From positions 496,001 through 560,000 of the forward strand of contig NZ_FTNY01000004.1 in assembly GCF_900156575.1 (NCBI RefSeq): DNA of 64,000 nt, read 5' to 3'. Of this stretch, positions 44,353 to 53,582 are shown piece after piece; position 1 is the stretch's first letter; each line of letters begins with the position of its first letter. A model generated the notes under the pieces. It saw only the letters and a program-made list of their open reading frames with translations. It was not told where the DNA came from and did no database searches. A program made the translations under genes and the position numbers. This DNA is from Chryseobacterium shigense. GTDB taxonomy: Bacteria > Bacteroidota > Bacteroidia > Flavobacteriales > Weeksellaceae.

Positions 44353-44574
44353 ATTGTATGACCAACAAATTGAAGTGAAATCTTATAGATAATCTTATTT
44401 ACACAAAATCTATAAATGCAATAAAAAAATCTACTTATTTACTAACAAGCTTATAATATTAACACTAAATTAGCATAATTGTATATTTATATTATGCAAT
44501 TACCCAATTAATTATTGTTTACAGATTTTGAAGAAATACACCAGCAAATTCACCAAAAACTAAATCATTATACT
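44353..44574. other. AT-rich leader before the amidohydrolase gene
   Basis: The stretch holds a third, weaker copy of the dispersed block (44459-44505, ACTAAATTAGCATAATTGTATATTTATATTATGCAATT). Nothing else is recognised. An in-frame TTG at 44515 is discounted as the start of the next gene. Confidence 0.4.
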
Positions 44575-45915
44575 ATGAAATTATCACACTCCATTTTTGT
44601 ATTGCTATTTTTTGTTTATACAAATAGTATTGCACAAGTAAAGCCAACCAAAATACTCATCAATAATGTAGAAATTTTTAACGGAAAAGATAAAAAAACT
44701 ACAAAAGGAAACGTACTGATAGAAAACAATATTATTACTAAAATTTCTACAAATGGCATTATTACAGACAAAAGTGGGGCAACTCAAATTATTGATGGAC
44801 AGGGCAAATTTTTAATGCCAGGCTTAATTGATGCGCATGTTCATTTATTATTTGAAAGCGTACCTCAAATGCAAGCCATGATGAGTGATTTTGCAATGCT
44901 GAATTTAATGGCAGCCAAAGCCTCTGAAAAACAATTAATGAGAGGTTTTACAACAGTAAGAGATCTAGGAGGCGGCTCATTAACCCTTGCAAAGGCAATT
45001 GATATGGGCTTGGTGACAGGTCCCAGAGTATATTCAAGTGGAGCATTTATTTCGCAGACAGGCGGTCACGGAGATTTTGGATTACCTACCGATGTCCCTC
45101 GTAAAATAGGCGAGCTTTCGTATGTAGAAAGAAATGGAATGGTAGCCATTGCAGATGGTGCAGAAAATGTATTAATGAGAACCAGAGAGCAATTACGCCA
45201 AGGGGCGACACAAATAAAATTAATGGCAGGTGGCGGAGTATCATCCGATTATGATCCACTCGATGTGACACAATATACCGAAGCAGAATTTAAAGCTGCC
45301 GTATCTGCTGCCGAAAACTGGGGAACTTATGTAGCGGTTCACGCATACACCCCATTGGCTATAAAAACAGCCATTGCCGCAGGTGTAAAATGTATTGATC
45401 ACGGACAGCTGGCTGATGAGGCCACTGCAAAACTAATAGCAGAAAAAGGAGTTTGGTGGAGTTTACAGCCTTTCTTGGATGATGAGGAAGTAACCCCATT
45501 TCCGGAAGGCTCCAAAAACCGGATAAAACAAATCGAAATGACCGCAGGAACTGATAAAGCATACGCTCTGGCAAAAAAATATAATATTAAAACCGCTTGG
45601 GGAACAGATGTTTTGTTTGATGCCAAATTAGCTTCAAAACAAGGAAAACAACTTGCTAAAATGACCCGTTGGTATACCCCTTTTGAAATTTTAAAAATGG
45701 CAACATCTACCAATGCAGAACTCCTTAGAATGGCAGGAAAAAGAGATCCCTATCAAAAAGGTAAGCTAGGCGAAATTACAGAAGGTGCCTATGCCGATCT
45801 CATTGTAGTGGATGGCAATCCATTAGAGAATATAAAATTAGTAGAAGACCCTGAAAACAACTTCGTACTCATTATGAAAGACGGTATGATTTATAAAAAC
45901 ATCCTGAAAAAGTAA
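44575..45915 (+). CDS. Exported metal-dependent amidohydrolase
   Basis: The 446-residue protein has a signal peptide (MKLSHSIFVLLFFVYTNSIAQ) and the imidazolonepropionase/Xaa-Pro-dipeptidase-like amidohydrolase pattern. Metal ligands are in GLIDAHVHL near residue 83 (HxH), a carboxylatable Lys in QIKLMAGGGV near 219, His in VHAYT and IDHGQ, and Asp in AWGTDV near 344. C-terminal GEITEGAYADLIVVDGNPLEN is the closing beta-domain strand seen across the superfamily. The likely substrate is a peptide or cyclic amide in the periplasm. Confidence 0.9.
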   Translation: MKLSHSIFVLLFFVYTNSIAQVKPTKILINNVEIFNGKDKKTTKGNVLIENNIITKISTNGIITDKSGATQIIDGQGKFLMPGLIDAHVHLLFESVPQMQAMMSDFAMLNLMAAKASEKQLMRGFTTVRDLGGGSLTLAKAIDMGLVTGPRVYSSGAFISQTGGHGDFGLPTDVPRKIGELSYVERNGMVAIADGAENVLMRTREQLRQGATQIKLMAGGGVSSDYDPLDVTQYTEAEFKAAVSAAENWGTYVAVHAYTPLAIKTAIAAGVKCIDHGQLADEATAKLIAEKGVWWSLQPFLDDEEVTPFPEGSKNRIKQIEMTAGTDKAYALAKKYNIKTAWGTDVLFDAKLASKQGKQLAKMTRWYTPFEILKMATSTNAELLRMAGKRDPYQKGKLGEITEGAYADLIVVDGNPLENIKLVEDPENNFVLIMKDGMIYKNILKK

Positions 45916-45934
45916 ACCGATTCTAAAAAACATA

Positions 45935-45967
45935 AAAAACCGTTCTGGAAAACAGAACGGTTTTTTT
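45935..45967 (+). terminator. Hairpin terminator of the amidohydrolase gene
   Basis: A perfect 13-bp stem (45935-45947 with 45953-45965) with a GAAAA loop runs into T residues. Confidence 0.85.
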
Positions 45968-46255
45968 ATTTTTACCCTACAAAGAATGAAGAAGACATGA
46001 CGAAAATAGAACAAAAAATAGATGAAGTTTTTACAAATACCGCCTTACTTCCCCATCTTATAAGAACAAAATTTAAGATTTTCAAAAACTTAAATGTATT
46101 TATTAACCCCTATGATTTTAAACTTACATCCATTTAAAGTATAAAATCAGGACTTATTTTTAAATTGAAATCAAAAGTTTAAATAACGGTGGCAAGAAAA
46201 ATTCTCTTATATTGAAGAACTAAAAAAGAAGTTAAGATCTACAACACAAAAAAAC
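45968..46255. other. Intergenic region with a possible 46-codon frame
   Basis: A short frame from 45997 to 46137 reads MTKIEQKIDEVFTNTALLPHLI... and then stops. It may be a decayed fragment of a longer gene. There is no promoter or structure that supports expression. Confidence 0.3.
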
Positions 46256-47128
46256 ATGAATACAATACCATTTTCGAAGATTATTGCCGGCACCATGACA
46301 TGGGGCGTTTGGGGTAAAAAATGCAACACACAGCAGATGATCGAACTGATGCACTGTTGCCTGGAAAATAACATCACCACTTTCGACCATGCCGATATAT
46401 ACGGAGATTACACAACGGAAGCTGACTTTGGAAAAGCTTTCAACGAAAGTAAAATAGACCGCAGCACAATACAGCTGATCTCCAAGTGTGGGATTCAGAT
46501 GGAATCCGGCAACAGAAAGAATTCCGTAAAACATTATGATTATTCAGCTTCCTATATCATCTGGTCGGTGGAACAGTCACTGAAAAACCTTCAAACAGAT
46601 TATTTAGACCTACTCTTGCTGCATCGCCCCAGCCCTTTAATGAGAGCTGATGACATTGCAGAAGCCATCGGAAAGCTTAAAAAGGATGGGAAAATCCTTG
46701 ATTTTGGAGTATCCAACTTTACGCCCCTGCAAACGGATCTGATTGAGACCAAAACCAAAATCAATTATAATCAAATCAGCTTTTCGATTACCGATTTTGA
46801 AGCGATGACCAACGGAAGTTTAGATCATATGCAAACCCGTCATATTACCCCGATGTGCTGGTCACCTTTGGGAACAGTCTTTAAGCAGGATGACGATCAA
46901 ACTCAAAGATTAAAAAAGATGTTGACTAATTTCTCTGCAAAATATGAAGTTCCCGCAGATATTATTCTTCTGGCCTGGATTCTGAAACATCCTGCCGGAA
47001 TTCTGCCGGTTTGCGGTACCGCAGATCCTTCAAGGCTGGCCAACCTGATGAAAGCAACAACGGTCAACATGGAATTGCAGGACTGGTTTGCGCTTTGGTC
47101 AGAAAGTGCAGGGGTTCCGGTTCCGTAA
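46256..47128 (+). CDS. Aldo/keto reductase (YdhF-like)
   Basis: This NADPH-dependent oxidoreductase has 290 residues. The N-terminal strand and TTFDHADIYGDYTTEADFGKAF near residues 42-61 contain the catalytic Asp and Tyr. ISKCGI near 79 holds the Lys position, and LDLLLLHRPSPLM near 117-130 is the His/substrate loop, as in the E. coli YdhF branch. The ATG at 46256 is preceded by an A-rich stretch. Substrates are probably carbonyls from stress metabolism. Confidence 0.87.
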   Translation: MNTIPFSKIIAGTMTWGVWGKKCNTQQMIELMHCCLENNITTFDHADIYGDYTTEADFGKAFNESKIDRSTIQLISKCGIQMESGNRKNSVKHYDYSASYIIWSVEQSLKNLQTDYLDLLLLHRPSPLMRADDIAEAIGKLKKDGKILDFGVSNFTPLQTDLIETKTKINYNQISFSITDFEAMTNGSLDHMQTRHITPMCWSPLGTVFKQDDDQTQRLKKMLTNFSAKYEVPADIILLAWILKHPAGILPVCGTADPSRLANLMKATTVNMELQDWFALWSESAGVPVP

Positions 47129-47172
47129 TTTGATGGACGTATCAGGAAGCCCGCACCATCTTTTGACATTTA

Positions 47173-47847
47173 ATGAACAGCTTTTCATTTTATAACGAGC
47201 ATATGACACCACCGGATCATTCGAAAATAATCACTAAAACGGCAAAAAGACTTTTTAGCTCATACGGTATAAAACAAAAAGGGAAATCAAGAATCTGGCT
47301 TGATGACCATGGCTGGTATACCACCATAATCGAGTTTCAGCCATTCAGCGGCAGACAGGGAACCACACTCAATATCGGGGTCAATTTCAACTGGCATGAA
47401 CAGACCTATTTTTCATTTGACATCGGTTGCAGACAAGATGTTGATTTTATAGAATATGATGGAAATGAAGACCGCTTTTCAAAAGAGGTGGAAAAATTTT
47501 GTGAAATAGCCCTTAACAAAGCTCTGGAATACAGAGAAAATCTTCAAAATATTCACAAAGCCCGATCATTCATTGTCAATCACACCTATACAAGCGAGGA
47601 CATTTGGGGAAGCTATCATAAGGGAACTATATGCGGACTGATCCATGACCCAGATGAACGGAATCATTATTATCAAAAATTATTACAAGCAAATCATCCG
47701 GGAGAATGGCTTAATGAATTGAAAGAACAGGTGCAGCTTCTCATGACCGATTCAGATCATACGTTTACAGAAACCATTATTGAAATCATTAAAAAAACAA
47801 GGGTGTTGAAAAAACTTCCTGAAGTTGAAATAGAATTTAATGGCTAG
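47173..47847 (+). CDS. DUF4304-like hypothetical protein
   Basis: The 224-residue cytosolic protein has a region like DUF4304 or related immunity-type domains: TKTAKRLFSSYGIKQKGKSRIWLDDHGWYTTIIEFQPF near residues 21-58, followed by LNIGVNFNW. I am not certain of the family. Two starts are possible, the ATG at 47173 and one at 47203 (MTPPDHSK). Such proteins are often immunity or effector-associated, but no partner toxin is seen here. Confidence 0.6.
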   Translation: MNSFSFYNEHMTPPDHSKIITKTAKRLFSSYGIKQKGKSRIWLDDHGWYTTIIEFQPFSGRQGTTLNIGVNFNWHEQTYFSFDIGCRQDVDFIEYDGNEDRFSKEVEKFCEIALNKALEYRENLQNIHKARSFIVNHTYTSEDIWGSYHKGTICGLIHDPDERNHYYQKLLQANHPGEWLNELKEQVQLLMTDSDHTFTETIIEIIKKTRVLKKLPEVEIEFNG

Positions 47848-47858
47848 AAAATATTAAG

Positions 47859-47981
47859 ATGACTGAAGTATTCCGGCTTGTGCTAAAAAATATATTTCAG
47901 GAGAGTGGATTAATTGAAGCAATAACATTTTATGATTTGGAATTCAGTTTAAAAATAAATTCTGATATTTTCTATATTTAA
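47859..47981 (+). CDS. Possible 40-residue protein
   Basis: A short ATG frame reads MTEVFRLVLKNIFQESGLIEAITFYDLEFSLKINSD and stops. It could be a fragment of an immunity-like gene or noncoding. No homology pattern is recognised and there is no terminator or clear start signal. Confidence 0.25.
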   Translation: MTEVFRLVLKNIFQESGLIEAITFYDLEFSLKINSDIFYI

Positions 47982-48012
47982 ACTCAGCATTTTTTATCCC
48001 CCAACTTTTACT

Positions 48013-48020
48013 TATATTTG
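48013..48020 (+). promoter_or_regulatory. -7 box of the XRE regulator gene
   Basis: TATATTTG lies 21 bases before the ATG at 48041. No clear TTG is seen at -33. Confidence 0.4.
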
Positions 48021-48040
48021 TTTTCGTAACGCACACCAAT

Positions 48041-48451
48041 ATGCAAAATAAAAAAGTACATCAGGGAAGAAATATCAAGCGTTTCCGGGAAATATTGGGC
48101 ATTAAGCAGGAAGCTTTGGCTTTTGATCTGGGTGAAGAATGGAACCAGAAAAAAGTCTCACTGCTGGAGCAGAAAGAATCTATTGAAGAGGATATTTTAG
48201 AACAGATTTCTACTATTCTGAAAATACCTGTAGAAGCTATTGAAAATTTGGACGAAGAACAGGCTGTGAATATTATTGCCAATACATTTGACAACGGTGC
48301 GATGCTGAATGGTATTAATTACAATCCCACATTTCATCCAATGGATAAACTTCTTCAGCTGCACGAAGAAAAAATTGCCCTGTACGAAAGAATGCTGAAA
48401 GAAAAAGACGAAATGATGACAGCGTTCAAAAAACTCATTGAAAAATCATAA
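48041..48451 (+). CDS. XRE family transcriptional regulator
   Basis: The 136-residue protein has an N-terminal Cro/C1-type helix-turn-helix (IKRFREILGIKQEALAFDLGEEWNQKKVSLLEQKESI, about residues 12-48). The C-terminal part (MDKLLQLHEEKIALYERMLKEKDEMMTAFKKLIEK) forms a coiled coil that may mediate oligomerisation. It is a monocistronic gene with its own promoter and terminator. The targets are unknown. Confidence 0.82.
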   Translation: MQNKKVHQGRNIKRFREILGIKQEALAFDLGEEWNQKKVSLLEQKESIEEDILEQISTILKIPVEAIENLDEEQAVNIIANTFDNGAMLNGINYNPTFHPMDKLLQLHEEKIALYERMLKEKDEMMTAFKKLIEKS

Positions 48452-48500
48452 ACAAATCCTGAATCATTCATTGCTGATTTTTTTTAGCAATAAAAATATA

Positions 48501-48533
48501 AAAACCCGGTGACGCTCAATTCATCGGGTTTTT
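48501..48533 (+). terminator. Hairpin terminator of the XRE gene
   Basis: AAAACCCGGTGA (48501-48512) pairs with TCATCGGGTTTT (48521-48532) with one G-T wobble, followed by T. Confidence 0.75.
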
Positions 48534-48562
48534 AGATAAAACACCAAAACAAAACACCATCC

Positions 48563-49519
48563 ATGAAAAACCTCCAACGCGAAGATATCTACCTCATCAG
48601 CCGCCACAGCAATGTGACGGAAAAGGTCATAGAAAAGACCCTGAAAGAAAATATATACCATGATAAAGAAAGGTGGCAGACATTCCTTCGCCTGTTCTTT
48701 ATCACCCTCGGGATCGGGTTTACGACTGCGGGAATCATTTTCTTTTTCGCCTATAATTGGGCGGATCTGAATAAATTTGCGAAACTGGGACTGACCGAAA
48801 TCCTCGTTATTGCCACCACGATCATCGTTTTACTTCCCAAAATAAACAGTACGACCAGAAATATCATACTTACAGGTGCGTCATTTTTGGTTGGCGTTCT
48901 GTTTGCCGTATTCGGGCAGATTTATCAGACGGGCGCCAATGCGTATGACTTCTTTCTGGCCTGGACTCTTTTTATAACGCTATGGGTGCTGGTTTCCAAC
49001 TTTGCGCCGTTGTGGCTCCTGTATATTGTGTTGCTGAATATCACGTTCTCCCTATACACAGAACAGGTCGCCAAAGACTGGCCTGCTATATTGGTCATTA
49101 CACTTCTTTTTCTCTTCAATACAGCGATACTTCTTACTTTTATCTTTCTGGACAAGGATAAAAAAATAAAAGATATCCCTCAATGGTTGATCTATATTCT
49201 GGCTTTAGGTTCTGTAACCTTTGCGACTATGGGCATCATTTTCGGGATTCTTGATGGATATGATCCTGTTTTTCCGGTTTTATTTCCAATGGTGGCCGTC
49301 ATTTTCGCACTCGGAATCCGGCACGGCATCCAGTCTAAGAACGGATTTTACCTTTCGGTGATTCCATTGAGCATCATTATTATTATTTCAGCATTACTTC
49401 TTAAAATATCAGAAGGCGGAAGCATGCTTTTATTAGTCAGCCTGTTTATCATCGTCAGCGTTACGCTGGTGATCATGAACCTGATCAACCTTCAAAAAAA
49501 ATGGAACCATGAGAAATAA
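48563..49519 (+). CDS. DUF2157 domain-containing membrane protein
   Basis: The 318-residue protein has a cytosolic N-terminal part of about 50 residues and then eight to ten hydrophobic helices. It starts with the DUF2157-like element (ISRHSNVTEKVIEKTLKENIYHDKERWQTFLR) followed by a first helix, FFFAYNWADLNKFAKLGLTE, which is the family's AYNW block. Overlaps of 11 and 14 bases join it to the two genes after it, giving the conserved DUF2157, DUF4401-like, GDYXXLXY order. The functions are unknown. Confidence 0.85.
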   Translation: MKNLQREDIYLISRHSNVTEKVIEKTLKENIYHDKERWQTFLRLFFITLGIGFTTAGIIFFFAYNWADLNKFAKLGLTEILVIATTIIVLLPKINSTTRNIILTGASFLVGVLFAVFGQIYQTGANAYDFFLAWTLFITLWVLVSNFAPLWLLYIVLLNITFSLYTEQVAKDWPAILVITLLFLFNTAILLTFIFLDKDKKIKDIPQWLIYILALGSVTFATMGIIFGILDGYDPVFPVLFPMVAVIFALGIRHGIQSKNGFYLSVIPLSIIIIISALLLKISEGGSMLLLVSLFIIVSVTLVIMNLINLQKKWNHEK

Positions 49520-50579
49520 AGAAGAAATCAAAGAACTGCTGGAGTATTTCCGGGCTACAGAAAATAAAGACCTGAAATTTGATGAAGAAGCTATTTTCGC
49601 GGCTTATGAAAAGAATGACGACCATCAGTCTTTAGCCGTAAAAATTCTTTCCATTTTTGGAGGTATTTTAGCGAGTCTTGCTTTTTTAGGCTTTCTGTTC
49701 CTCACGGGATTGTATGATTCCACTTCAGGGTTACTGATATCGGGAGTTCTTTTAATCGTGGGAGGAATATTCATCAATACCCTCTACAATACCACCATCT
49801 TTGATACTGTAAGTGTTTCATCCTATATCATTGGATTTGTCCTTCTTACATTGGGTTTATTTAAAATGGAAATGGCTGAAAATACAGTAACTCTTCTCTG
49901 TATTCTCATCGCAGCGGTTTCATTAGTGGTTGTCCGGAGCTATATCATTGCCTTCATCGCTGTAGTAATGATCAGCGGAGGTATGCTAACACTCATTGCA
50001 TTGAATGACCATTTTGAGTTGATTCACCTGTATACTTCTTTTCTGGCCATAATGGTTACAGCCGTTTTTCTGAAAGAAGCCAAAATCATGACGCTGCATC
50101 CCGCTTTTTCAAAACTGTATAATCCTGTCCGCATCGGACTGATTTTTTCATTCCTGGCCGGACTGGTTTTTCTAGGGAATGATTTTATTGAAGTATCAGG
50201 AGATTATATTTGGATATCATCTGTCGTGATGATCCTGACCATTATGTATGTTCTTTCACGGATTTTTGAAGTTCTGGATATTTCCCAAACGGCACAAAAA
50301 GCAGGAATTTATATCGTGACGCTAGCGCTGCTGCTCCCCACCCTCCTGTCTCCCGGCATATCCGGAGCTATTTTAATAATTCTTGTAAGCTTTTTAGTCA
50401 ATTATAAAACGAGCCTGGCGATCGGCATTATGGCATTTATTTACTTTGTTTCCCGATATTATTACGACCTTCATTTTACCCTGCTTACCAAATCCATCCT
50501 TTTATTTTCGTCTGGAATTTTATTTCTGGGGCTGTATTTATTAACCCGTAAAAAACTGACATCCAATGAAAAAGTATAA
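49509..50579 (+). CDS. DUF4401-like polytopic membrane protein
   Basis: The 356-residue protein has a short cytosolic N-terminus (NKEEIKELLEYFRATENKDL) and about ten predicted membrane segments. It follows a DUF2157 gene and precedes a GDYXXLXY gene, which is the typical context of DUF4401 proteins. There are no charged channel-type motifs or catalytic residues to point at. It starts 11 bases inside the upstream gene, so translation is probably coupled. Confidence 0.8.
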   Translation: MRNKEEIKELLEYFRATENKDLKFDEEAIFAAYEKNDDHQSLAVKILSIFGGILASLAFLGFLFLTGLYDSTSGLLISGVLLIVGGIFINTLYNTTIFDTVSVSSYIIGFVLLTLGLFKMEMAENTVTLLCILIAAVSLVVVRSYIIAFIAVVMISGGMLTLIALNDHFELIHLYTSFLAIMVTAVFLKEAKIMTLHPAFSKLYNPVRIGLIFSFLAGLVFLGNDFIEVSGDYIWISSVVMILTIMYVLSRIFEVLDISQTAQKAGIYIVTLALLLPTLLSPGISGAILIILVSFLVNYKTSLAIGIMAFIYFVSRYYYDLHFTLLTKSILLFSSGILFLGLYLLTRKKLTSNEKV

Positions 50580-51054
50580 ATGGATCATCATCCTGCTGAA
50601 TCTTGTTATTTTGCTGGTGTATTTCAATTATTCCGTTGCCAAAAAGGAAGAACTGTTAAAAGACGGACAGCTTGTTCTGTTGCAGCTCGCCCCGGTAGAT
50701 CCCCGTTCTTTGATGCAGGGTGACTACATGAGCTTACGGTATAGCCTGTCAGAAAACATCTATTCGAAATACCTTCCTAAAAGAGGCTATTGCGTGGTAC
50801 GTCTTGACGATAAAGGCATTGCAGAAAGAATAAGATTTCAGCAAGAAAAAACACCTTTGAATAAGGGTGAATATATCATTAAATACACCGCTCCCAACGA
50901 ATGGAACATCAATATCGGAGCGGAATCTTTTTTCTTTCAGGAAGGACACGCCCGGAAATATGAAAAGGCAAAATACGGCGGCATAAAAATTGATAAAAAC
51001 GGAAACAGTTTGCTGGTAGGTCTTTACGATGAAAAGCTGAATAATATAAAATAA
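50566..51054 (+). CDS. GDYXXLXY domain-containing protein
   Basis: The 162-residue protein has one N-terminal membrane segment (WIIILLNLVILLVYFNYSV) and a periplasmic domain with the eponymous motif QGDYMSLRYSLS near residues 51-62. It is the third and last gene of the trio and overlaps the previous one by 14 bases. The family has no known activity. Confidence 0.88.
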   Translation: MKKYKWIIILLNLVILLVYFNYSVAKKEELLKDGQLVLLQLAPVDPRSLMQGDYMSLRYSLSENIYSKYLPKRGYCVVRLDDKGIAERIRFQQEKTPLNKGEYIIKYTAPNEWNINIGAESFFFQEGHARKYEKAKYGGIKIDKNGNSLLVGLYDEKLNNIK

Positions 51055-51146
51055 AAGCGGTATTCCAACTGCATTCAGTCTTTTAATTCACTTTAAAAAT
51101 AAACGGCAAAGTTGATACGATTTCTTTTTAATACCCATACAACAAC

Positions 51147-51806
51147 ATGAAAAAAGCATTTGAATTCCTTAAGCAACTTGAAAAAAATAACAATCGGGAA
51201 TGGTTTGCACAGCATAAACCGGAATATGACTTGATTGTGAAAGAAAACAAAGTTTTTTTTGATCAGATCTATACTGAACTTCAGGACCACGATAATCTGA
51301 AAGGCATTCACATCTACAGAATTTACAGAGATGTACGTTTTTCCAAAGATCAAACGCCGTATAAAAATAATTTCGGGGTGGGCTATTCCCGTTCCAAACC
51401 GATGTTAAGAGGCGGATATTATATTCAGCTGGAACCCAATAACAGTTTTGTGGGAGGCGGATTCTGGGGGCCGGAAGCCAGAGATTTACTCCGTATCCGT
51501 AAAGAATTCGAGCTTACAACAACTGCAATAGATAAGATTACATCCGACGAAACGTTCAGAAAATACTTCGGAAATATTGAAGGTGAGGCTGTAAAAACAG
51601 CGCCTCGTGGTTTTGATAAAAATCATCCCGCCATAGATCTTATCCGGAAAAAGCAATATGTAGTGATGCGAAAATTTACCGATAAGGAAGTTCTATCAGA
51701 CGGTTTTCAAAAGGAAGCACTTTTGACCTTACTGGCTATGCGACCTTTTTTTGATTATATGAGTGAAGTACTGACGACAGATCTCAATGGAGAACCTTTA
51801 TTTTAA
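51147..51806 (+). CDS. DUF2461 family protein
   Basis: The 219-residue cytosolic protein has the DUF2461 features: FEFLKQLEKNNNREWFAQHKPEYD at the N-terminus, YRIYRDVRFSKDQTPYKNNFG near 50-70, and a central YYIQLEPNNSFVGGGFWGPE. The family is found widely, sometimes linked to regulated chemistry, but its function is not known. The gene stands alone. Confidence 0.9.
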   Translation: MKKAFEFLKQLEKNNNREWFAQHKPEYDLIVKENKVFFDQIYTELQDHDNLKGIHIYRIYRDVRFSKDQTPYKNNFGVGYSRSKPMLRGGYYIQLEPNNSFVGGGFWGPEARDLLRIRKEFELTTTAIDKITSDETFRKYFGNIEGEAVKTAPRGFDKNHPAIDLIRKKQYVVMRKFTDKEVLSDGFQKEALLTLLAMRPFFDYMSEVLTTDLNGEPLF

Positions 51807-51855
51807 AAGTGAAATCAGAACCAATTTTATTATCTTTACTTGTATAAATTGACCC

Positions 51856-52239
51856 ATGAAGGCCACATGCAACACCATCATCCTGTATGTCAAAAATGTT
51901 GAACTCCTTAAAAATTTCTATGTCGAAAATTTTCGTTTAACGGTCATTGAAGAAGATCCGGTCTGGGCTCTGTTGAATGCAGGAGCAATACAGATCGGAC
52001 TCCACAAAATCGGTGATCCGTATCTTGAAAAAATAGCGGAAGGATATCAATTCGACAATAATACAAAACTTGTTTTTGAAATTGATACGGATATAGAATG
52101 GACAAGGAATGAATTTGTATCCCGGAATATTCAGATGAGAGCAATCAAAACATTTGAAAACTATGATTTTTGGCTGTGTGACGGAACAGATCCTGAAGGA
52201 AATGTATTTCAGTTAAAAAGTAAGAAAACAATCCGGTAG
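51856..52239 (+). CDS. VOC family protein (glyoxalase/dioxygenase fold)
   Basis: The 127-residue protein shows the paired beta-alpha-beta-beta-beta units of the vicinal oxygen chelate fold: NTIILYVKNVELLKNFYVENF at the start and DGTDPEGNVFQLKSKK at the end, with a PEGN-type block. The metal ligands cannot be assigned confidently. It may be a glyoxalase or a bleomycin-binding-type protein. The start at 51856 is the only good ATG. Confidence 0.8.
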   Translation: MKATCNTIILYVKNVELLKNFYVENFRLTVIEEDPVWALLNAGAIQIGLHKIGDPYLEKIAEGYQFDNNTKLVFEIDTDIEWTRNEFVSRNIQMRAIKTFENYDFWLCDGTDPEGNVFQLKSKKTIR

Positions 52240-52319
52240 TGATGGATCACTATTCAATGATTCAAAATACCTCATCATTATTCCTTTAATCTTTGACAGC
52301 TCAAAATTCATCGAGAAAA

Positions 52320-52652
52320 ATGAAAAATATTTTTAGAGAACCAGCAGAACCTTTCTCATTTTTTAGTTATTCTGATTTTCTCATTGTAATTATGATTAAT
52401 CTTATTCTGTATATTTTGTTGAAAAAGCAATTGCTAACATTGACCAGAATAAACAAAATAATGATTGGAATCTTTTTTCTCATCATCGTGCCCGTACTAT
52501 CTATACAAATTGAGTTAAATAATGTTCATCATCAATTTAAAATTATTGATAGCTTTAATCTGTTGTATGTAATTTTCAAATTTCCGGTTTGGTGGATGAT
52601 TGGAATAGTGAATATTTATCTCATTAAAATCAAAGTAAAGAAATACATCTAA
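52320..52652 (+). CDS. Small membrane protein of unknown function
   Basis: The 110-residue protein has three hydrophobic stretches (about residues 17-38, 48-68 and 85-105). I start it at 52320 (MKNIFREPAEPFSFF); an upstream in-frame start at 52293 is less likely. No family is recognised. It is not co-transcribed with the larger exported protein gene downstream by any evident signal. Confidence 0.55.
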   Translation: MKNIFREPAEPFSFFSYSDFLIVIMINLILYILLKKQLLTLTRINKIMIGIFFLIIVPVLSIQIELNNVHHQFKIIDSFNLLYVIFKFPVWWMIGIVNIYLIKIKVKKYI

Positions 52653-52692
52653 GCTGGTAAGCCCTTTCACTCTATTAAAACAATACTCTACC

Positions 52693-53463
52693 ATGAAACT
52701 TAAAATAATCATCCTGCTTTTTACTTTTTCACTTATAAAAATTTTTGCGACCGGCCAGGAACCTGACAAAATCATCATCAACAATAAAGAGTATGATCTC
52801 ATGAATAATCCTTTGGAGGGATATTTGGAGAAGCATCCTGATGATCATCCGGTCTATGGCTCTAAGCTCACCGAATTTCATCAATATAAAAACGGAGAAA
52901 GAATGCTTTCATTTTCCTCTTCAAATGACCGCGAGTATATTGCAACATTTAAAATTGAAAATAATATTTTAAGTCTGATTGATATTAAAATTCAGGATCT
53001 GAATTCAGACAATGAAGATTATATTTCCGTTTTCCAAAAACTTTTCGGAGATCGAAAAATAGTTCTTCATTATTCTGGAGTACTGGTGATACCAACGGGA
53101 AAACTCATTGAAGCGGCCAGTTTCGGCTATTCATCTTTGCATGAGCAGTACAAATTAATGACCATCGACAATGATACGGTGGTCCGGGAAAAAAGTCTGG
53201 ACAAAGATGAGTTTATAAAATTCAAGTTTCGCCAGTTCGCTCAATACAAAAAAACGGAGGAGTATAAAATCGGGTTAAAAAAATATAGGGAAGAATGGGA
53301 ATATCGCAAAAAAATGGAACTGGCTAAAGAAAACACCAAAGGCATGTCAAAAAAAGAAATCACGGCATTAAAAAAGGAATATGACCAACCTCCTACCGAA
53401 GATTATATCAATGGTTACTTTTTCGCGACCGGAAATCCGGATTTTGTCATTGTAGACTATTAA
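52693..53463 (+). CDS. Exported hypothetical protein
   Basis: The 256-residue protein has a signal peptide of about 20 residues (ending FATGQ). It has two parts, a beta-rich one (residues about 25-165) and a charged helical one (KKYREEWEYRKKMELAKENTKGMSKKEITALKKEY). The last residues (NPDFVIVDY) recur as a short remnant near 54914, about 1.4 kb downstream. No family is recognised. Confidence 0.7.
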   Translation: MKLKIIILLFTFSLIKIFATGQEPDKIIINNKEYDLMNNPLEGYLEKHPDDHPVYGSKLTEFHQYKNGERMLSFSSSNDREYIATFKIENNILSLIDIKIQDLNSDNEDYISVFQKLFGDRKIVLHYSGVLVIPTGKLIEAASFGYSSLHEQYKLMTIDNDTVVREKSLDKDEFIKFKFRQFAQYKKTEEYKIGLKKYREEWEYRKKMELAKENTKGMSKKEITALKKEYDQPPTEDYINGYFFATGNPDFVIVDY

Positions 53464-53476
53464 TTTCAAAATACCC

Positions 53477-53508
53477 AACCGTTCTGAAATCCTGAACGGT
53501 TTTTTTAT
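53477..53508 (+). terminator. Hairpin terminator
   Basis: AACCGTTC (53477-53484) pairs with GAACGGTT (53494-53501) around a nine-base loop, followed by T residues. Confidence 0.75.
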
Positions 53509-53582
53509 TCTCAGCAATGAAGATAAAATTTTAAAAATGTAATAGTCAAAGCCTTGAAGTTGTTTTTAAATAAAACCCGATC

